In this document: piece by piece, positions 12,458 through 25,590 of the stretch | Layout: every line of letters begins with the position of its first letter | Position numbering within the stretch: the stretch's first letter is position 1 | Assembly (NCBI GenBank): GCA_040954595.2 | Contig: CM082596.2 | Location: forward strand, 8,246,001 to 8,310,000 | Length of the DNA stretch: 64,000 bases | Reading direction: 5' to 3' | DNA from: Balanoglossus misakiensis | Lineage: Eukaryota > Hemichordata | Made by a program: the position numbers and the translations under genes | Notes under the pieces: model-generated | Seen by the model: only the letters and a program-made list of their open reading frames with translations | What the model was told of the DNA's origin: nothing | Databases searched by the model: none

Positions 12458-14565
12458 TATAGCTGCAAGCAGCAATAGCGGGCCCAAGCCAACATAGCAC
12501 ATAGCAACATAGCAATAAGCATATCTGCTCTGGATATGGAAAAATATGTCAAAGGTCACCTGAGGTCATGCAAAAATTTGGGCAAGAAATTTTGACCCTA
12601 TACTAGTCCATGTCCGACAAAAACCAAACCTATAGCCCTATTGGTTAGCCTGGAATTAGGTATGCACATAATTAATGAGATATGCAGGTGTCACAGGTGA
12701 CCCCAAATTTTGTCTTTTCAATTTTAGTCCCAACCCTCCAAACGCCAAGTCTGTACCTGCTCTGGATGCCAAGATATGGTAAAGTAGGTCAAAGGTCACC
12801 TGAGGTCATACAAAATTTGGGCAAGAAATTTTGACCCTATACTGGTCCATGTTCAACAAAAACCAAACCTATAGCCCTATTGGTTAGCCTGGAATTAGGT
12901 ATGCACATAATTAATGAGATATGCAGGTGTCACAGGTGACCCCCATTTCGGCTTTTCAATTTTAGTCCCAACCCTCCAAACGCCAAGTCTGTACCTGCTC
13001 TGGATGCCAAGATATGGTAAAGTAGGTCAAAGGTCACCTGAGGTCATACAAAATTTGGGCAAGAAATTTTGACCCTATACTGGTCCATGTTCAACAAAAA
13101 CCAAACCTATAGCCCTATTAGTTAGCCTGGAATTAGGTATGCACATAATTAATGAGATATGCAGGTGTCACAGGTGACCCCCATTTCGGCTTTTCAATTT
13201 TAGTCCCAACTCTCCAAACGCCAAGTCTGTACCTGCTCTGGATGCCGAGATATAGGAAAGTAGGTCAAAGGTCACCTGAGGTCACCCAAAAGTTGGGCAA
13301 GAAATTTTGACCCTATACTGGTCCATGTTCAACAAAAACCTAACCTATAGCCCTATTGGTTAGCCTGGAATTAGGTATGCACATAATTAATGAGATATGC
13401 AGGTGTCACAGGTGACCCCAAATTTTGGCTTTTCAATTTTAGTCCTAACCCTCCAAACGCCAAGTCTGTACCTGCTCTGGATGCCGAGATATAGGAAAGT
13501 AGGTCAAAGGTCACCTGAGGTCACCCAAAATTTGGGTAAGAAATTTTGACCCCATACTTGTCCATGTTCAACAAAAATCTAACCTCTAGCCCTATTGGTT
13601 AGCCTGGAATTAGGTATGCACATAATTAATGAGATAAGCAGGTGTCACAGGTGACCTCCAAGTTTGGCTTTTCAATTTTAGTCCCAACCCTCCAAACGCC
13701 AAGTCTGTACCTGCTGTGGATGCCAAGATACAGGAAAGTAGGTCAAAGGTCACCTGAGGTCACCCCAAATTTTGGCAGGAATGTTTAACCCTATACTGGT
13801 CCATGTCCCACAAGAACGAAACCTCTAGCCCTCTTAGTTAGCCCAGAATTAGGTATGCACATAATTAATGAGTTAAGCAGGTGTTACAGGTGAGCCTAAA
13901 ATTGTGCCTTTTATTTTGGTGCCATTGTGCTCACTGACCAATAGACAGTCACTGTACAGGACTATTGCACAGACCAGAATTCCACAATAAGACATGGACA
14001 TAGAGGTATAAGTACAGGTATAAATTTATTAAAAAAATTAATATAAAAAAATCCGTCGATTTTTCATATTATTTTTTTTCGCTTAAAATTATTGACAAAT
14101 GCTAGTCTAGCTGCACACCAAAGTTGGAGATGATTGGCCTAACAGATTTTGAGATATGTATGCATATTTATCCAAAATAATATGTGGTCATAGCTTTACT
14201 ATGGAAAGTATAGGCCCATGGCTTGGTAAAAAAATATGAAAAATAATACTTAAAAATCTTCTTCTCAAAATTGGCATGGCCAATGGCCTTGACATTTGGC
14301 AAGTAGGACACTGACCACATGGTCCGCAAAAGTTGCTAAAAGAATTTTGATATCTCCATTCATATGCAAATAAGGCCGATTTGGAAATTTTGCCCATATA
14401 TGGTCATCAGGTCACGTGACTAATTTAACATTCACAAGGGTACTGCACTAGCTCTCATTGGCCTGCACCATTGTGCCAAGTTTGAAATTGTTAGGTTTAG
14501 CAGTTTTCCAGATCTACCTCGCCAAAGAAAACGACAGAAGAAGAAAAAGAAGAAGAAGTAGAAGA
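12458..14565 (+). mobile_element. Inner element 5, expanded to six internal repeats
   Basis: This is the longest inner element (2.1 kb). It has half-site clusters near 12546, 12787, 13023, 13262, 13500 and 13740, so the internal tandem array has expanded by three units relative to its neighbours. GTCACGTGAC is at 14411-14420. No hairpin follows; the variant element 6 begins. Confidence 0.7.
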
Positions 14566-16196
14566 TTAAAGCTGCGAGCAGCATTGTCGGGCCCAAGCGC
14601 TGATCTTGAATTATATATGCACAGTATGAATGAGAAGAAACAGAATTTTCTATCGGATGTATTATCTCATGACATATCAAGGACGTGTGTATTCTTGCTG
14701 CTTAAATAGGGTGAAGTAGGTCAAAGGTCACCTGAGGTCACCCAACATTTGGGCAATTTTTTTTGACCCATACTGGTCCATGTCCAACAAAAACCAAAAC
14801 TCTAGCTCTATTGGTTCGCCTGTAATTAGGTATGTGCATATTTAATGAGGTCAGCAGGTGTCACAGGTGACCCAAAAATGTGGCTTTACATTTTGGTCCC
14901 ATCCTACCAAATGCCATGGCTGTATCTGCTCTGGATGCTGAGATATGCGAAAGTAGGTCAAAGGTCACCAGAGGTCACGCAACATTTGGGCAAAACATTT
15001 TGATCCTATACTGGTCTGTGTCCAACAAAAACCAAACCTCTAGCTCTATTGGTTCGCCTGTAATTAGCTATGCACATAATTGATGAGGTCAGCAGAGGTC
15101 AAAGGGGTCATGAAAAGTAGCAAAATATTTTGATCACACACTAATCCACATTCATCAAAAACCAAACGTCTAGCCCTATAGGTAAGCCTGGAATTAGATA
15201 TGCAGAAATAATAACGCGTGATAAGTAGGTCAAAGGTCATGTGAAAAATCGCCAAAAAATTGTAACATATTTTAGTCACATGACGATTGATATCCATAAA
15301 AAGAATTTGTATGCTATCAATTTTTAGACTAGAAAAAGGAATTTCAATTTTTCACTGCTTTTTACAAAATCCAATATGGCCGCCATAATCTTCGACCAAT
15401 CACAATGCTCTTTGCAAACTTGATAGACATCAGTGTAGTGACCATACTCCCCGAATCTTGTGACTCAGTCATCGCCCGTTCTGGAGAGGAAGATTTTTGG
15501 AGTTTAACAATGGTTTTTCTAAAATCCAATATGGCCGCCATAATCTTCGACCAATCACAATGATCTTCGCAAACTTGATAGACATCAGTTAGGTGACCAC
15601 ATACCCCAAACCCCGTGTCTCGGTTATCACTGGTTCTGGAGAAGAAGATTTTTGAAATTTAAGCCAGATTTCAGAAAAAAAATTGTAGCAAAAAAACTGC
15701 AACATTGACAGCAAAATTTCCAATTACAAAAATGATGGGTAGAAGGTAGTCTACCTGCATGCCAAATTTGAAGTCGATCTGACTTGTAGTTTCTGAGATC
15801 TGAGATTTGAATTTTTTCAGAAAATCCAATATGGCCGCCAGGTCACGTGACTAATTAATTATTCACAAGTCACTGCACATCTACTCATTGACCTTGACCA
15901 CTGTATCAAGTTTGAGAAGTGTACCTGCAGTAGTTTCAGAGATCTCGTTGGCCGAAGAAATTGACACAAGAAAAAAGAAAGAAAGAAAAACCCCAACGAA
16001 ACCAATAGGGCCCAAGCGCTTGCGTGCGCTTGGGCCCTAAAAAACCAGGATAATACCAATAGGGCCCAAGCGCTGCATGCGCTTGGGCCCTAAAAAACCC
16101 CAGTAATACCAATAGGGCCCAAGCCTGCTGGGCTTGGGCCCTAAAAAACCCCAGTAATACCAATAGGGCCCAAGCCTGCTGGGCTTGGGCCCTAAA
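14566..16196 (+). mobile_element. Inner element 6, divergent GCGC subfamily with a cluster of four hairpins
   Basis: The start differs (TTAAAGCTGCGAGCAGC, then GGGCCCAAGCGC). The first hairpin after it (about 16009-16038) has matching arms GGGCCCAAGCGC/GCGCTTGGGCCC. A second GCGC-type hairpin and two GGGCCCAAGCC-type hairpins follow, up to 16193. The interior also holds a 150-bp direct repeat (about 15365-15480 and 15525-15640), each copy with AATATGGCCGCCAT. GTCACGTGAC is at 15842-15851. Confidence 0.7.
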
Positions 16197-17590
16197 TATA
16201 GCTGCAAGCAGCAATAGCGGGCCCAAGCCAACATAGTACATAGCAACATAGCAATAAGCATATCTGCTCAGGATGCCAAGATATGGTAAAGTAGGTCAAA
16301 GGTCACCTGAGTTCAAGCAAAGAAATGTTGACCCTATACTGGTCCATGTTCAACAAAAACCAAACCTATAACCCTATCGGTTAGCCTGGAATTAGGTATG
16401 CACATAATTAATGAGGTAGGCAGGTGTCACAGGTGACCCCCAGTGTTGCCTTTTCAATTTTAGTCCCAACCCTCCAAACGCCTAGTCTGTACCTGCTCTG
16501 GATGCCAAGATATGGTAAAGTAGGTCAAAGGTCACCTGAGGTCATACAAAATTTGGGCAAGAAATTTTGACCCTATACTGGTCCATGTTCAACAAAAACC
16601 AAACCTATAGCCCTATTGGTTAGCCTGAAATTAGGTATGCACATAATTAATGAGGTAGGCAGGTGTCACAGGTGACCCCCAGTGTTGCCTTTTCAATTTT
16701 AGTCCCAACCCTCCAAACGCCAAGTCTGTACCTGCTCTGGATGCCAAGATATAGGAAAGTAGGTCAAAGGTCACCTGAGGTCACCCAAAATTTGGGCAAG
16801 AAATGTTGACCCTATACTGGTCCATGTCCCACAAGAATGAAACCTCTAGCCCTCTTAGTTAGCCCAGAATTAGGTATGCACATAATTAATGAGTTAAGCA
16901 GGTGTTACAGGTGAGCCTAAAATTGTGCCTTTTATTTTGGTGCCATTGTGCTCACCGACCAATAGACAGTCACTGTACAGGACTATTGCACAGACCAGAA
17001 TTCCACAATAAGACATGGACATAGCTTAACCATAGAGGTATAAGTAAAGGTATTATTTAATAAAAAAATTAATATAAAAAAATCGGTCGATTTTTCATAC
17101 TATTTTTTTTCGCTTAAAATTATTGACAAATGCTAGGCTAGCTGCACACCAAACTCGGACTTGATCGGCCCAACAGATTTTGAGATATGTTTGCATATTT
17201 ATCCAAAATAATATGTGGTCTTAGCTTAACTATGGAAAGTATAGGCCCATGGCTTGGTCGGAAAATATGAAAAATAATACTAAAAAATCTTCTTCTCAAA
17301 ATTGACATGGCCTATGGCTTTGATATTCGGCATGTAGAACCCTGGCCATATGGTCCGTAATAGTTGCTAAAAGAATTTTGATATCTTCATGCATATGTAA
17401 ATAAGGCCGATTTGAAAATTTTGCCCATATATGGTCATCAGGTCACATGACTTATTAAACATTCACGAGGGTACTGCACCAGCTCTCATAGGCCTGCACC
17501 ATTATGCCGAATATGAGATTTGTGGGATTAGCCGTTTTCAAGATCTAGCTGGACAAAAAAACGACACAAGAAGAAGAAGAAGAAGAAGAA
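16197..17590 (+). mobile_element. Inner element 7, hairpin missing
   Basis: Three internal repeats. The last repeat and tail (about 16690-17500) match those of element 10 (about 21115-21930) almost base for base. It ends in GAA repeats. Confidence 0.7.
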
Positions 17591-19051
17591 TATAGCTGCA
17601 AGCAGCAATGGCGGGCCCAAGCCAACATAGCACATAGCAACATAGCAATAAGCATATCTGCTCTGGATGCCAAGATATGGAAAAGTAGGTCAAAGGTCAC
17701 CTGAGGTCATGCAAAATTTGGGCGAGAAATTTTGACCCTATACTGGTCCATGTTCATCAAAAACCAAACCTATAGCCCTATTGGTTAGCCTGGAATTAGG
17801 TATGCACATAATTAATGAGGTAGGCAGGTGTCACAGGTGACCCCCAATTTGGCTTTTCAATTTTAGTCCCAACCCTCCAAACGCCAAGTCTGTACCTGCT
17901 CTCGATGCCAAGATCTGGTAAAGTAGGTCAAATGTCACCTGAGGTCATGCAAAATTTGGGCAAGAGATTTTGACCCTATACTGGTCCATGTTCAACAAAA
18001 ACAAAACCTATAGCCCTATTGGTTAGCCTGGAATTAGGTATGGACATAATTAATGAGATATGCAGGTGTCACAGGTGATCCCTATTTTGGCTTTTCAACT
18101 TTAGTCCCAACCCTCCAAACGCCAAGTCTGTACCTGCTCTGGATGCCGAGATATAGGAAAGTAGGTCAAAGGTCACCTGAGTTCACCCCAAATTTGGGCA
18201 AGAAATGTTGGCCCTATACTGGTCCATGTCCCACAAGAACGAAACCTCTAGCCCTCTTAGTTAGCCCAGAATTAGGTATGCACATAATTAATGAGTTAAG
18301 CAGGTGTTACAGGTGAGCCTAAAATTTTGCCTTTTATTTTGGTGCCATTGTGCTCACTGACCAATAGACACTCACTGTACAGGACTATCGCACTGACCAG
18401 AATTCCACAATAAGACATGGACATAGCTTAACCATAGAGGTATAAGCAAAGGTATAAATTTAATAAACAAATTAATATAAAAAAATCTGTCGATTTTTCA
18501 TATTATTTTTTTCTGCTTAAAATTATTGACAAATGCTAGGCTTGCTGCACACCAAAGTTGGAGATGATCGGCCTAACAGATTTTGAGATATGTATGCATA
18601 TTTATCCAAAATAATATGTGGTCATAGCTTTACTATGTAAAGTATAGGCCCATGGCTTGGTCAAAAAATATGGAAAATAATACTTAAAAATCTTCTTCTC
18701 AAAATTGGCATGGCCAATGGCCTTGACATTTGGCATGTAGGACACTGACCACATGGTCCGCAAAAGTTGCTAAAAGAATTGTGATATCTCCATTCATATG
18801 CAAATAAGGCGGATTTGAAAATTTTGCCCATATATGGTCATCAGGTCACGTGACTAATTAAACATTCACAAGGGTACTGCACTAGCTCTCATTGGCCTGC
18901 ACCATTGTGCCAAGTTTGAAATTGGTAGGTTTAGCAGTTTTCCAGATCTACCTCGCCAAAGAAAATGACAGAAGAAGAAAAAGAAGAAGAAGTAGAAGAA
19001 AAACCCCAGTAATACCAATAGGGCCCAAGCCTGCTGGGCTTGGGCCCTAAA
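17591..19051 (+). mobile_element. Inner element 8, complete with hairpin
   Basis: Three internal repeats, the middle one with a changed half-site (AGGTCAAATGTCA). GTCACGTGAC is at 18845-18854. It ends in the GAA tract and a GGGCCCAAGCC hairpin (about 19021-19048). Confidence 0.72.
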
Positions 19052-20460
19052 TATAGCTGCAAGCAGCAATAGCGGGCCCAAGCCAACATAGCACATAGCA
19101 ACATAGCAATACGCATATCTGCTCTGGATGCCAAGATATGGTAAAGTAGGTCAAAGGTCACCTGAGGTCATGCAAAATTTGGGCAAGAAATTTTGACCCT
19201 ATACTGGTCCATGTTCAACAAAAACTAAACCTATAGCCCTATTGGTTAGCCTGGAATTAGGTATGCACATAATTAATGAGGTAGGCAGGTGTCACAGGTG
19301 ACCCCCAGTGTTGCCTTTTCAATTTTAGTCCCAACCCTCCAAACGCCAAGTCTGTACCTGCTCTGGATGCCAAGATATGGTAAAGTAGGTCAAAGGTCAC
19401 CTGAGGTCATACAAAATTTGGGCAAGAAATTTTGACCCTATACTGGTCCATGTTCAAGAAAAACCAAACCTATAGCCCTATTGGTTAGCCTGGAATTAGG
19501 TATGCACATAATTAATGAGATATGCAGGTGTCACAGGTGACCCCCATTTTGGCTTTTCAATTTTAGTCCCAACCCTCCAAACGCCAAGTCTGTACCAGCT
19601 CTGGATGCCGAGATATACGAAAGTAGGTCAAAGGTCACCTGAGGTCACCCAAAATTTTGGCACGAAATTTTGACCCTATACTGGTCCATGTCCCACAAGA
19701 ACGAAACCTCTAGCCCTCTTAGTTAGCCCAGAATTAGGTATGCACATAATTAATGAGTTAAGCAGGTGTTACAGGTGAGCCTAAAATTGTGCCTTCTATT
19801 TTGGTGCCATTGTGCTCACTAACCACAAGACAGTCACTGTACAGGACTATTGCACAGACCAGAATTCCACAATAAGACATGGACATAGCTTAACCATAGA
19901 GGTATAATTAAAGGTATAAATTTCATAAGAAAATTAATATAAAAAAATCGGTCGATTTTTCATACTATTTTTTTTCGCTTAAAATTATTGACAAATGCTA
20001 GGCTAGCTGCATACCAAAGTTGAAGAAGATTGGCCTGACAGATTTTGAGATATGTATGCATATTTATCCAAAATAATATGTGGTCATGGCTTTACTATGG
20101 AAAGTATAGGCCCATGGCTTGGTAAAAAATATGAAAAATAATACTTAAAAATCTTCTTCTCAAAATTGGAATGGCCAATGGCCTTGACATTTGGCATGTA
20201 GGACACTGACCACATGGTCCGCAAAAGTTGCTAAAAGAATTTTGATATCTCCATTCATATGCAAATAAGGCCGATTTGGAAATTTTGCCCATATATGGTC
20301 ATCAGGTCACGTGACTAATTTAACATTCACAAGGGTACTGCACTAGCTCTCATTGGCCTGCACCATTGTGCCAAGTTTGAAATTGGTAGGTTTAGCAGTT
20401 TTCCAGATCTACCTCGCCAAAGAAAACGACAGAAGAAGAAAAAGAAGAAGTAGAAGAAAA
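19052..20460 (+). mobile_element. Inner element 9, hairpin missing
   Basis: Three internal repeats. The tail carries GTCACGTGAC at 20306-20315 and stops in GTAGAAGAAAA, where element 10 starts. Confidence 0.7.
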
Positions 20461-22022
20461 TATAGCTGCAAGCAGCGATGACGGGCCCAAGCTTAAGCCG
20501 AAGGTCAAAGGTCATAAGAGGTCACCCGAAATTTGGGCAAGAAATTTTGACCCCCATACTGGTCCGTGTCCCACAAGAACAAAATCTCTAGCCCTATTGG
20601 TTCGCCTACAATTAGGTATGCGCATAATTAATGAGATAAAGTGTAAGGCTCCATCAGGAGTTCCATCCCTCCAAATGCCAAGGCTTTATCTGCTGTGGAT
20701 GCCGAGATATGGTAAAGTAGGTCAAAGGTCACCTCAGGTCACCCAAAATTTGGGCAAAAAATTTTGACCCCATACTGGTCCATGGTCAGCATAAATCAAA
20801 CCTCTAGCCCTATTGCTTAGCCTGGAATTAGGTATGCACATAATTAATGAGATAAGCAGGTGTCACAGGTGACCCCAATTTTGGCTTTTCAATTTTAGTC
20901 CCAACCCTCCAAACGCCAAGTCTGTACCTGCTCTGGATGCGGAGATATAGGAAAGTAGGTCAAAGGTCACCTGAGGTCACCCAAAATTTGGGCAAGAAAT
21001 TTTGACCCTATACTGGTCCATGTCCCACAAGAACGAAACCTCTTGCCCTCTTAGTTAACCCAGAATTAGGTATGCACATAATTAATGAGTTAAGCAGGTG
21101 TCACAGGTGACCCCCAGTGTTGCCTTTTCAATTTTATTCCCAACCCTCCAAACGCCAAGTCTGTACCTGCTCTGGATGCCAAGATATAGGAAAGTAGGTC
21201 AAAGGTCACCTGAGGTCACCCAAAATTTGGGCAAGAAATGTTGACCCTATACTGGTCCATGTCCCACAAGAATGAAACCTCTAGCCCTCTTAGTTAGCCC
21301 AGAATTAGGTATGCACATAATTAATGAGTTAAGCAGGTGTTACAGGTGAGCCTAAAATTGTGCCTTTTATTTTGGTGCCATTGTGCTCACCGACCAATAG
21401 ACAGTCACTGTACAGGACTATTGCACAGACCAGAATTCCACAATAAGACATGGACATAGCTTAACCATAGAGGTATAAGTAAAGGTATTATTTAATAAAA
21501 AAATTAATATAAAAAAATCGGTCGATTTTTCATACTATTTTTTTTCGCTTAAAATTATTGACAAATGCTAGGCTAGCTGCACACCAAACTCGGACTTGAT
21601 CGGCCCAACAGATTTTGAGATATGTTTGCATATTTATCCAAAATAATATGTGGTCTTAGCTTAACTATGGAAAGTATAGGCCCATGGCTTGGTCGGAAAA
21701 TATGAAAAATAATACTAAAAAATCTTCTTCTCAAAATTGACATGGCCTATGGCTTTGATATTTGGCATGTAGAACCCTGGCCATATGGTCCGTAAAAGTT
21801 GCTAAAAGAATTTTGATATCTTCATGCATATGCAAATAAGGCCGATTTGAAAACTTTGCCCATATATGGTCATCAGGTCACATGACTTATTAAACATTCA
21901 CGAGGGTACTGCACCATATCTCATAGGCCTGAACAATTATGCCAAAATTGAGATTTGTGGGACTAGTCGTTTTCAAGATCTAGCTGGCCGAAAAAAGTGC
22001 CCAAGAAGAAGAAGTAGAAGAA
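20461..22022 (+). mobile_element. Inner element 10, start variant GGGCCCAAGCTTAAG
   Basis: It begins TATAGCTGCAAGCAGCGATGACGG. The lead segment found in most inner elements (the 'caacatagcacatagcaac' region) is absent. Four internal repeats, the first degenerate. It ends in GAAGAAGAAGTAGAAGAA without a hairpin. Confidence 0.65.
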
Positions 22023-23713
22023 TATAGCTGCAAGCAGCAATAGCGGGCCCAAGCCAACATAGCACATAGCAACATAGCAATAAGCATATCTACTCTGGAT
22101 GTCAAGATATGGTAAAGTAGGTCAAAGGTCAACTGAGTTCATGCAAAATTTGGGCAAGAAATTTTGACCCTATACTGGTCCATGTTCAACAAAAACCAAA
22201 CCTATAGCCCTATTGGTTAGCCTGGAATTAGGTATTAATGAGGTAGGCAGGTGTCACAACTGACCCCCAATTTGGCTTTCCAATTTTAGTCCCAACCCTC
22301 CAAACGCCAAGCCTGTACCTGCTCTGGATGCCGAGATCTGGTAAAGTAGGTCAAAGGTCACCTGAGGTCATGCAAAATTTGGGCAAGAAATTTTGACCCT
22401 ATACTGGTCCATGTTCAATAAAAACCAAACCTATAGCTCTATTGGTTAGCCTGGAATTAGGTATGCACATAATTAATGAGATATGCAGGTGACACAGGTG
22501 AGCGCCAATTCGGCTTTTCAATTTTAATCCCAACCCTCCAAACGCCAAGTCTGTACCTGCTCTGGATGCCAAGATATGGTAAAGTAGGTCAAAGGTCACC
22601 TGAGGTCATGCGAAATTTGGGCAAGAAATTTTGACCCTATACTGGTCCATGTTCAACAAAAACCAAACCTATAGCTCTACTGGTTAGCCTGGAATTAGGT
22701 ATGCACATAATTAATGAGATATGCAGGTGTCACAGGTGATCCCCATTTTGGCTTTTCAATTTTAGTCACAACCCTCCAAACGCCAAGTCTGTACCTGCTC
22801 TGGATGCCGAGATATAGGAAAGTAGGTCAAAGGTCACCTGAGGTCACCGAAAATTTGGTAAACATTTTTGACCCCATACTAGTCCTTGTCACACAAGAAC
22901 AATACCTCTAGCCCTATTAGTTAGCCCGGAATGACGTATGTGCATAATTAATGAGTTAAGCAGGTGTTACAGGTGAGCCCAAAATTTTGCCTTTTATTTT
23001 GGTCCCATTCTGTGCACGGGCCAATAGACAGTCAGTGTACAGGAACATTGCACAGACCAGAATTCTACAATAAGACGTGGACATAGCTTAACCATAGAGG
23101 TATAAGTAAAGGTATAAATTTCATAAAAAAATTAATATAAAAAAATCGGTCGATTTTTCATATTAATTTTTTTCGCTTAAAATTATTGGCAAATGCTAAG
23201 CTACCTGCACACCAAACTTGGAGTTGATCGGCCCAACATATTTTGAGATATGACTGCATATTCATCCAAAATAAAATGTGGTCAAAGCTTAACTATGTAT
23301 AGTATAGGCCGATGGCTTGGCCGAAAAATATGAAAAATAATACTTAAAAATCTTCTTCTCAAAATTGACAAGGCCTATGGCCTTGACATTTGGCATGTAG
23401 AACCCTGACCACATGGTTCACAAAAGTTACTAAAAGAATTTTGATATCTCCGTGCATATGCAAATAAGGCCGATTTGAAAATTTTGCCCATATATGGTCA
23501 TCAGGTCACATGACTAATTACACATTCACAAGGGTACTGCACCAGCTCTCATAGGCCTGCACCATTGTGCCAAATGTGAGATTTGTAGGTTCAGCCGTTT
23601 TCAAGATCTAGCTGGACAAAAAAACGACACAAGAAGAAGAAGAAGAAGAAGAAGTAGAAGAAAAACCCCAGTAATACCAATAGGGCCCAAGCCTGCTGGG
23701 CTTGGGCCCTAAA
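22023..23713 (+). mobile_element. Inner element 11, complete with hairpin
   Basis: Four internal repeats. The first is missing the usual 'gcacataatt' segment near 22234. It ends in a GAA tract and a GGGCCCAAGCC hairpin at about 23684-23710. Confidence 0.72.
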
Positions 23714-25341
23714 TATAGCTGCAAGCAGCAATAGCGGGCCCAAGCCAACATAGCACAAAGCAACATAGCAGTAAGCATATCTGCTCTGGATGCCAAGATA
23801 TGGTAAAATAGGTCAAAGGTCACCTGATTTCATGCAAAATTTGGGCAAGAAATTTTGACCCTATACTGGTCCATGTTCAACAAAAACCAAACCTATAGCC
23901 CTATTGGTTAGCCTGGAATTAGGTATGCACATAATTAATGAGGTAGGCAGGTGTTACAGGTGACCCCCAGTTTTGGCTTTTCAATTTTAGTCCCAACCCT
24001 CCGAACGCCAAGTCTGTACCTGCTCTGGATGCCAAGATCTAGTAAAGTAGGTCAAAGGTCACCTGAGGTCATGCAAAATTTGGGCAAGAAATTTTGACCC
24101 TATACTGGTCCATGTTCAACAAAAATCAAACCTCTAGCCCTATTGGTTAGCCTCGAATTAGGTATGCACATAAATAATGAGATATGCAGGTGTCACAGGT
24201 GACCCCCATTTTGGCTTTTCAATTGTAGTCCCAACCCTCCAAACGCCATGTCTGTATCTGCTCTGGATGCCGAGATCTTGTAAAGTAGGTCAAAGGTCAC
24301 CTGAGGTCATGCAAAATTTGGGCAAGAAATTTTGACCCTATACTGGTCCATGTTCAACAAAAACCAAACCTATAGCCCTATTGGTTAGCCTGGAATTAGG
24401 TATGCACATAATTAATGACATATGCAGGTGTCACAGGTGACCCCCATTTTGACTTTTCAACTTTAGCTCCAACCCTCCAAATGCCAAGTCTGTACCTGCT
24501 CTGGATGCCGAGATATAGGAAAGTAGGTCAAAGGTCACCTGAGGTCACCCAAAAGTTGGGCAAGAAATTTTGACCCCATACTGGTCCATGTCCCACAAGA
24601 ACGAAACCTCTAGCCCTCTTAGTTAGCCCAGAATTAGGTATGCACATAATTAATGAGTTAAGCAGGTGTTGCAGGTGAGCCTAAAATTGTGCCTTCTATT
24701 TTGGTGTCATTGTGCTCACTGACCACAAGACAGTCACTGTACAGGACTATTGCACAGACCAGAATTCCACAATAAGACATGGACATAGCTTAACCATAGA
24801 GGTATAATGAAAGGTATAAATTTCATAAAAAAATTAATATAAAAAAATCGGTCGATTTTTCATAGTATTTTTTTTTGCTTAAAATTATTGACAAATGCTA
24901 GGCTAGCTGCACAGCAACTTTGGAATTGATCGGCCAAACAGATTTTGAGATATGTATGTATATTTATCCAAAATAATCTGTGGTCATAGCTTAACTATGT
25001 AAAGTATAGGCCCATGGCTTGGGCGAAAAATATGGAAAATAATACTTAAAAATCTTCTTCTCAAAATTGACATGGCTTATGGCCTTAACATTTGGCATGT
25101 AGAACCCTGGCCATATGGTCCACAAAGCATCTGAACAGAATTTTGATATCTCCATTCATATGCAAATTAGGCCAAATTGAAAATTTTGCCCATATATGGT
25201 CATCAGGTCACATGACTAATTACACATTCACAAGGGTACTGCACCAGCTCTCATAGGCCTGCACCATTGTGCCAAATGTGAGATTTGTAGGGTCAGCCGT
25301 TTTCAAGATCTAGCTGGACAAAAAAACGACACAAGAAGAAG

Positions 25342-25373
<32 letters not shown>

Positions 25374-25590
25374 GAAGAAAAACCCCAGTAATACCAATAG
25401 GGCCCAAGCCTGCTGGGCTTGGGCCCTAAAAAAAGCCAGTAATACCAATAGGGCACAAGCCTGCTTGGCTTGTGCCCTAAAAAGCCAGTAATACCAATAG
25501 GGCCCAAGCCTGCTGGGCTTGGGCCCTAAAGAAGTAGAAGAAAAACCCCAGTAATACCAATAGGGCCCAAGCCTGCTGGGCTTGGGCCCT
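23714..25590 (+). mobile_element. Inner element 12, ending in four hairpins
   Basis: Four internal repeats, a long GAA tract (about 25335-25371), then four hairpins in a row (about 25400-25427, 25451-25478, 25500-25527, 25563-25590). The second hairpin has arms GGGCACAAGCC/GGCTTGTGCCC, a paired change from the usual arms. The last hairpin abuts the resumed AAT tract of the outer element. Confidence 0.72.
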
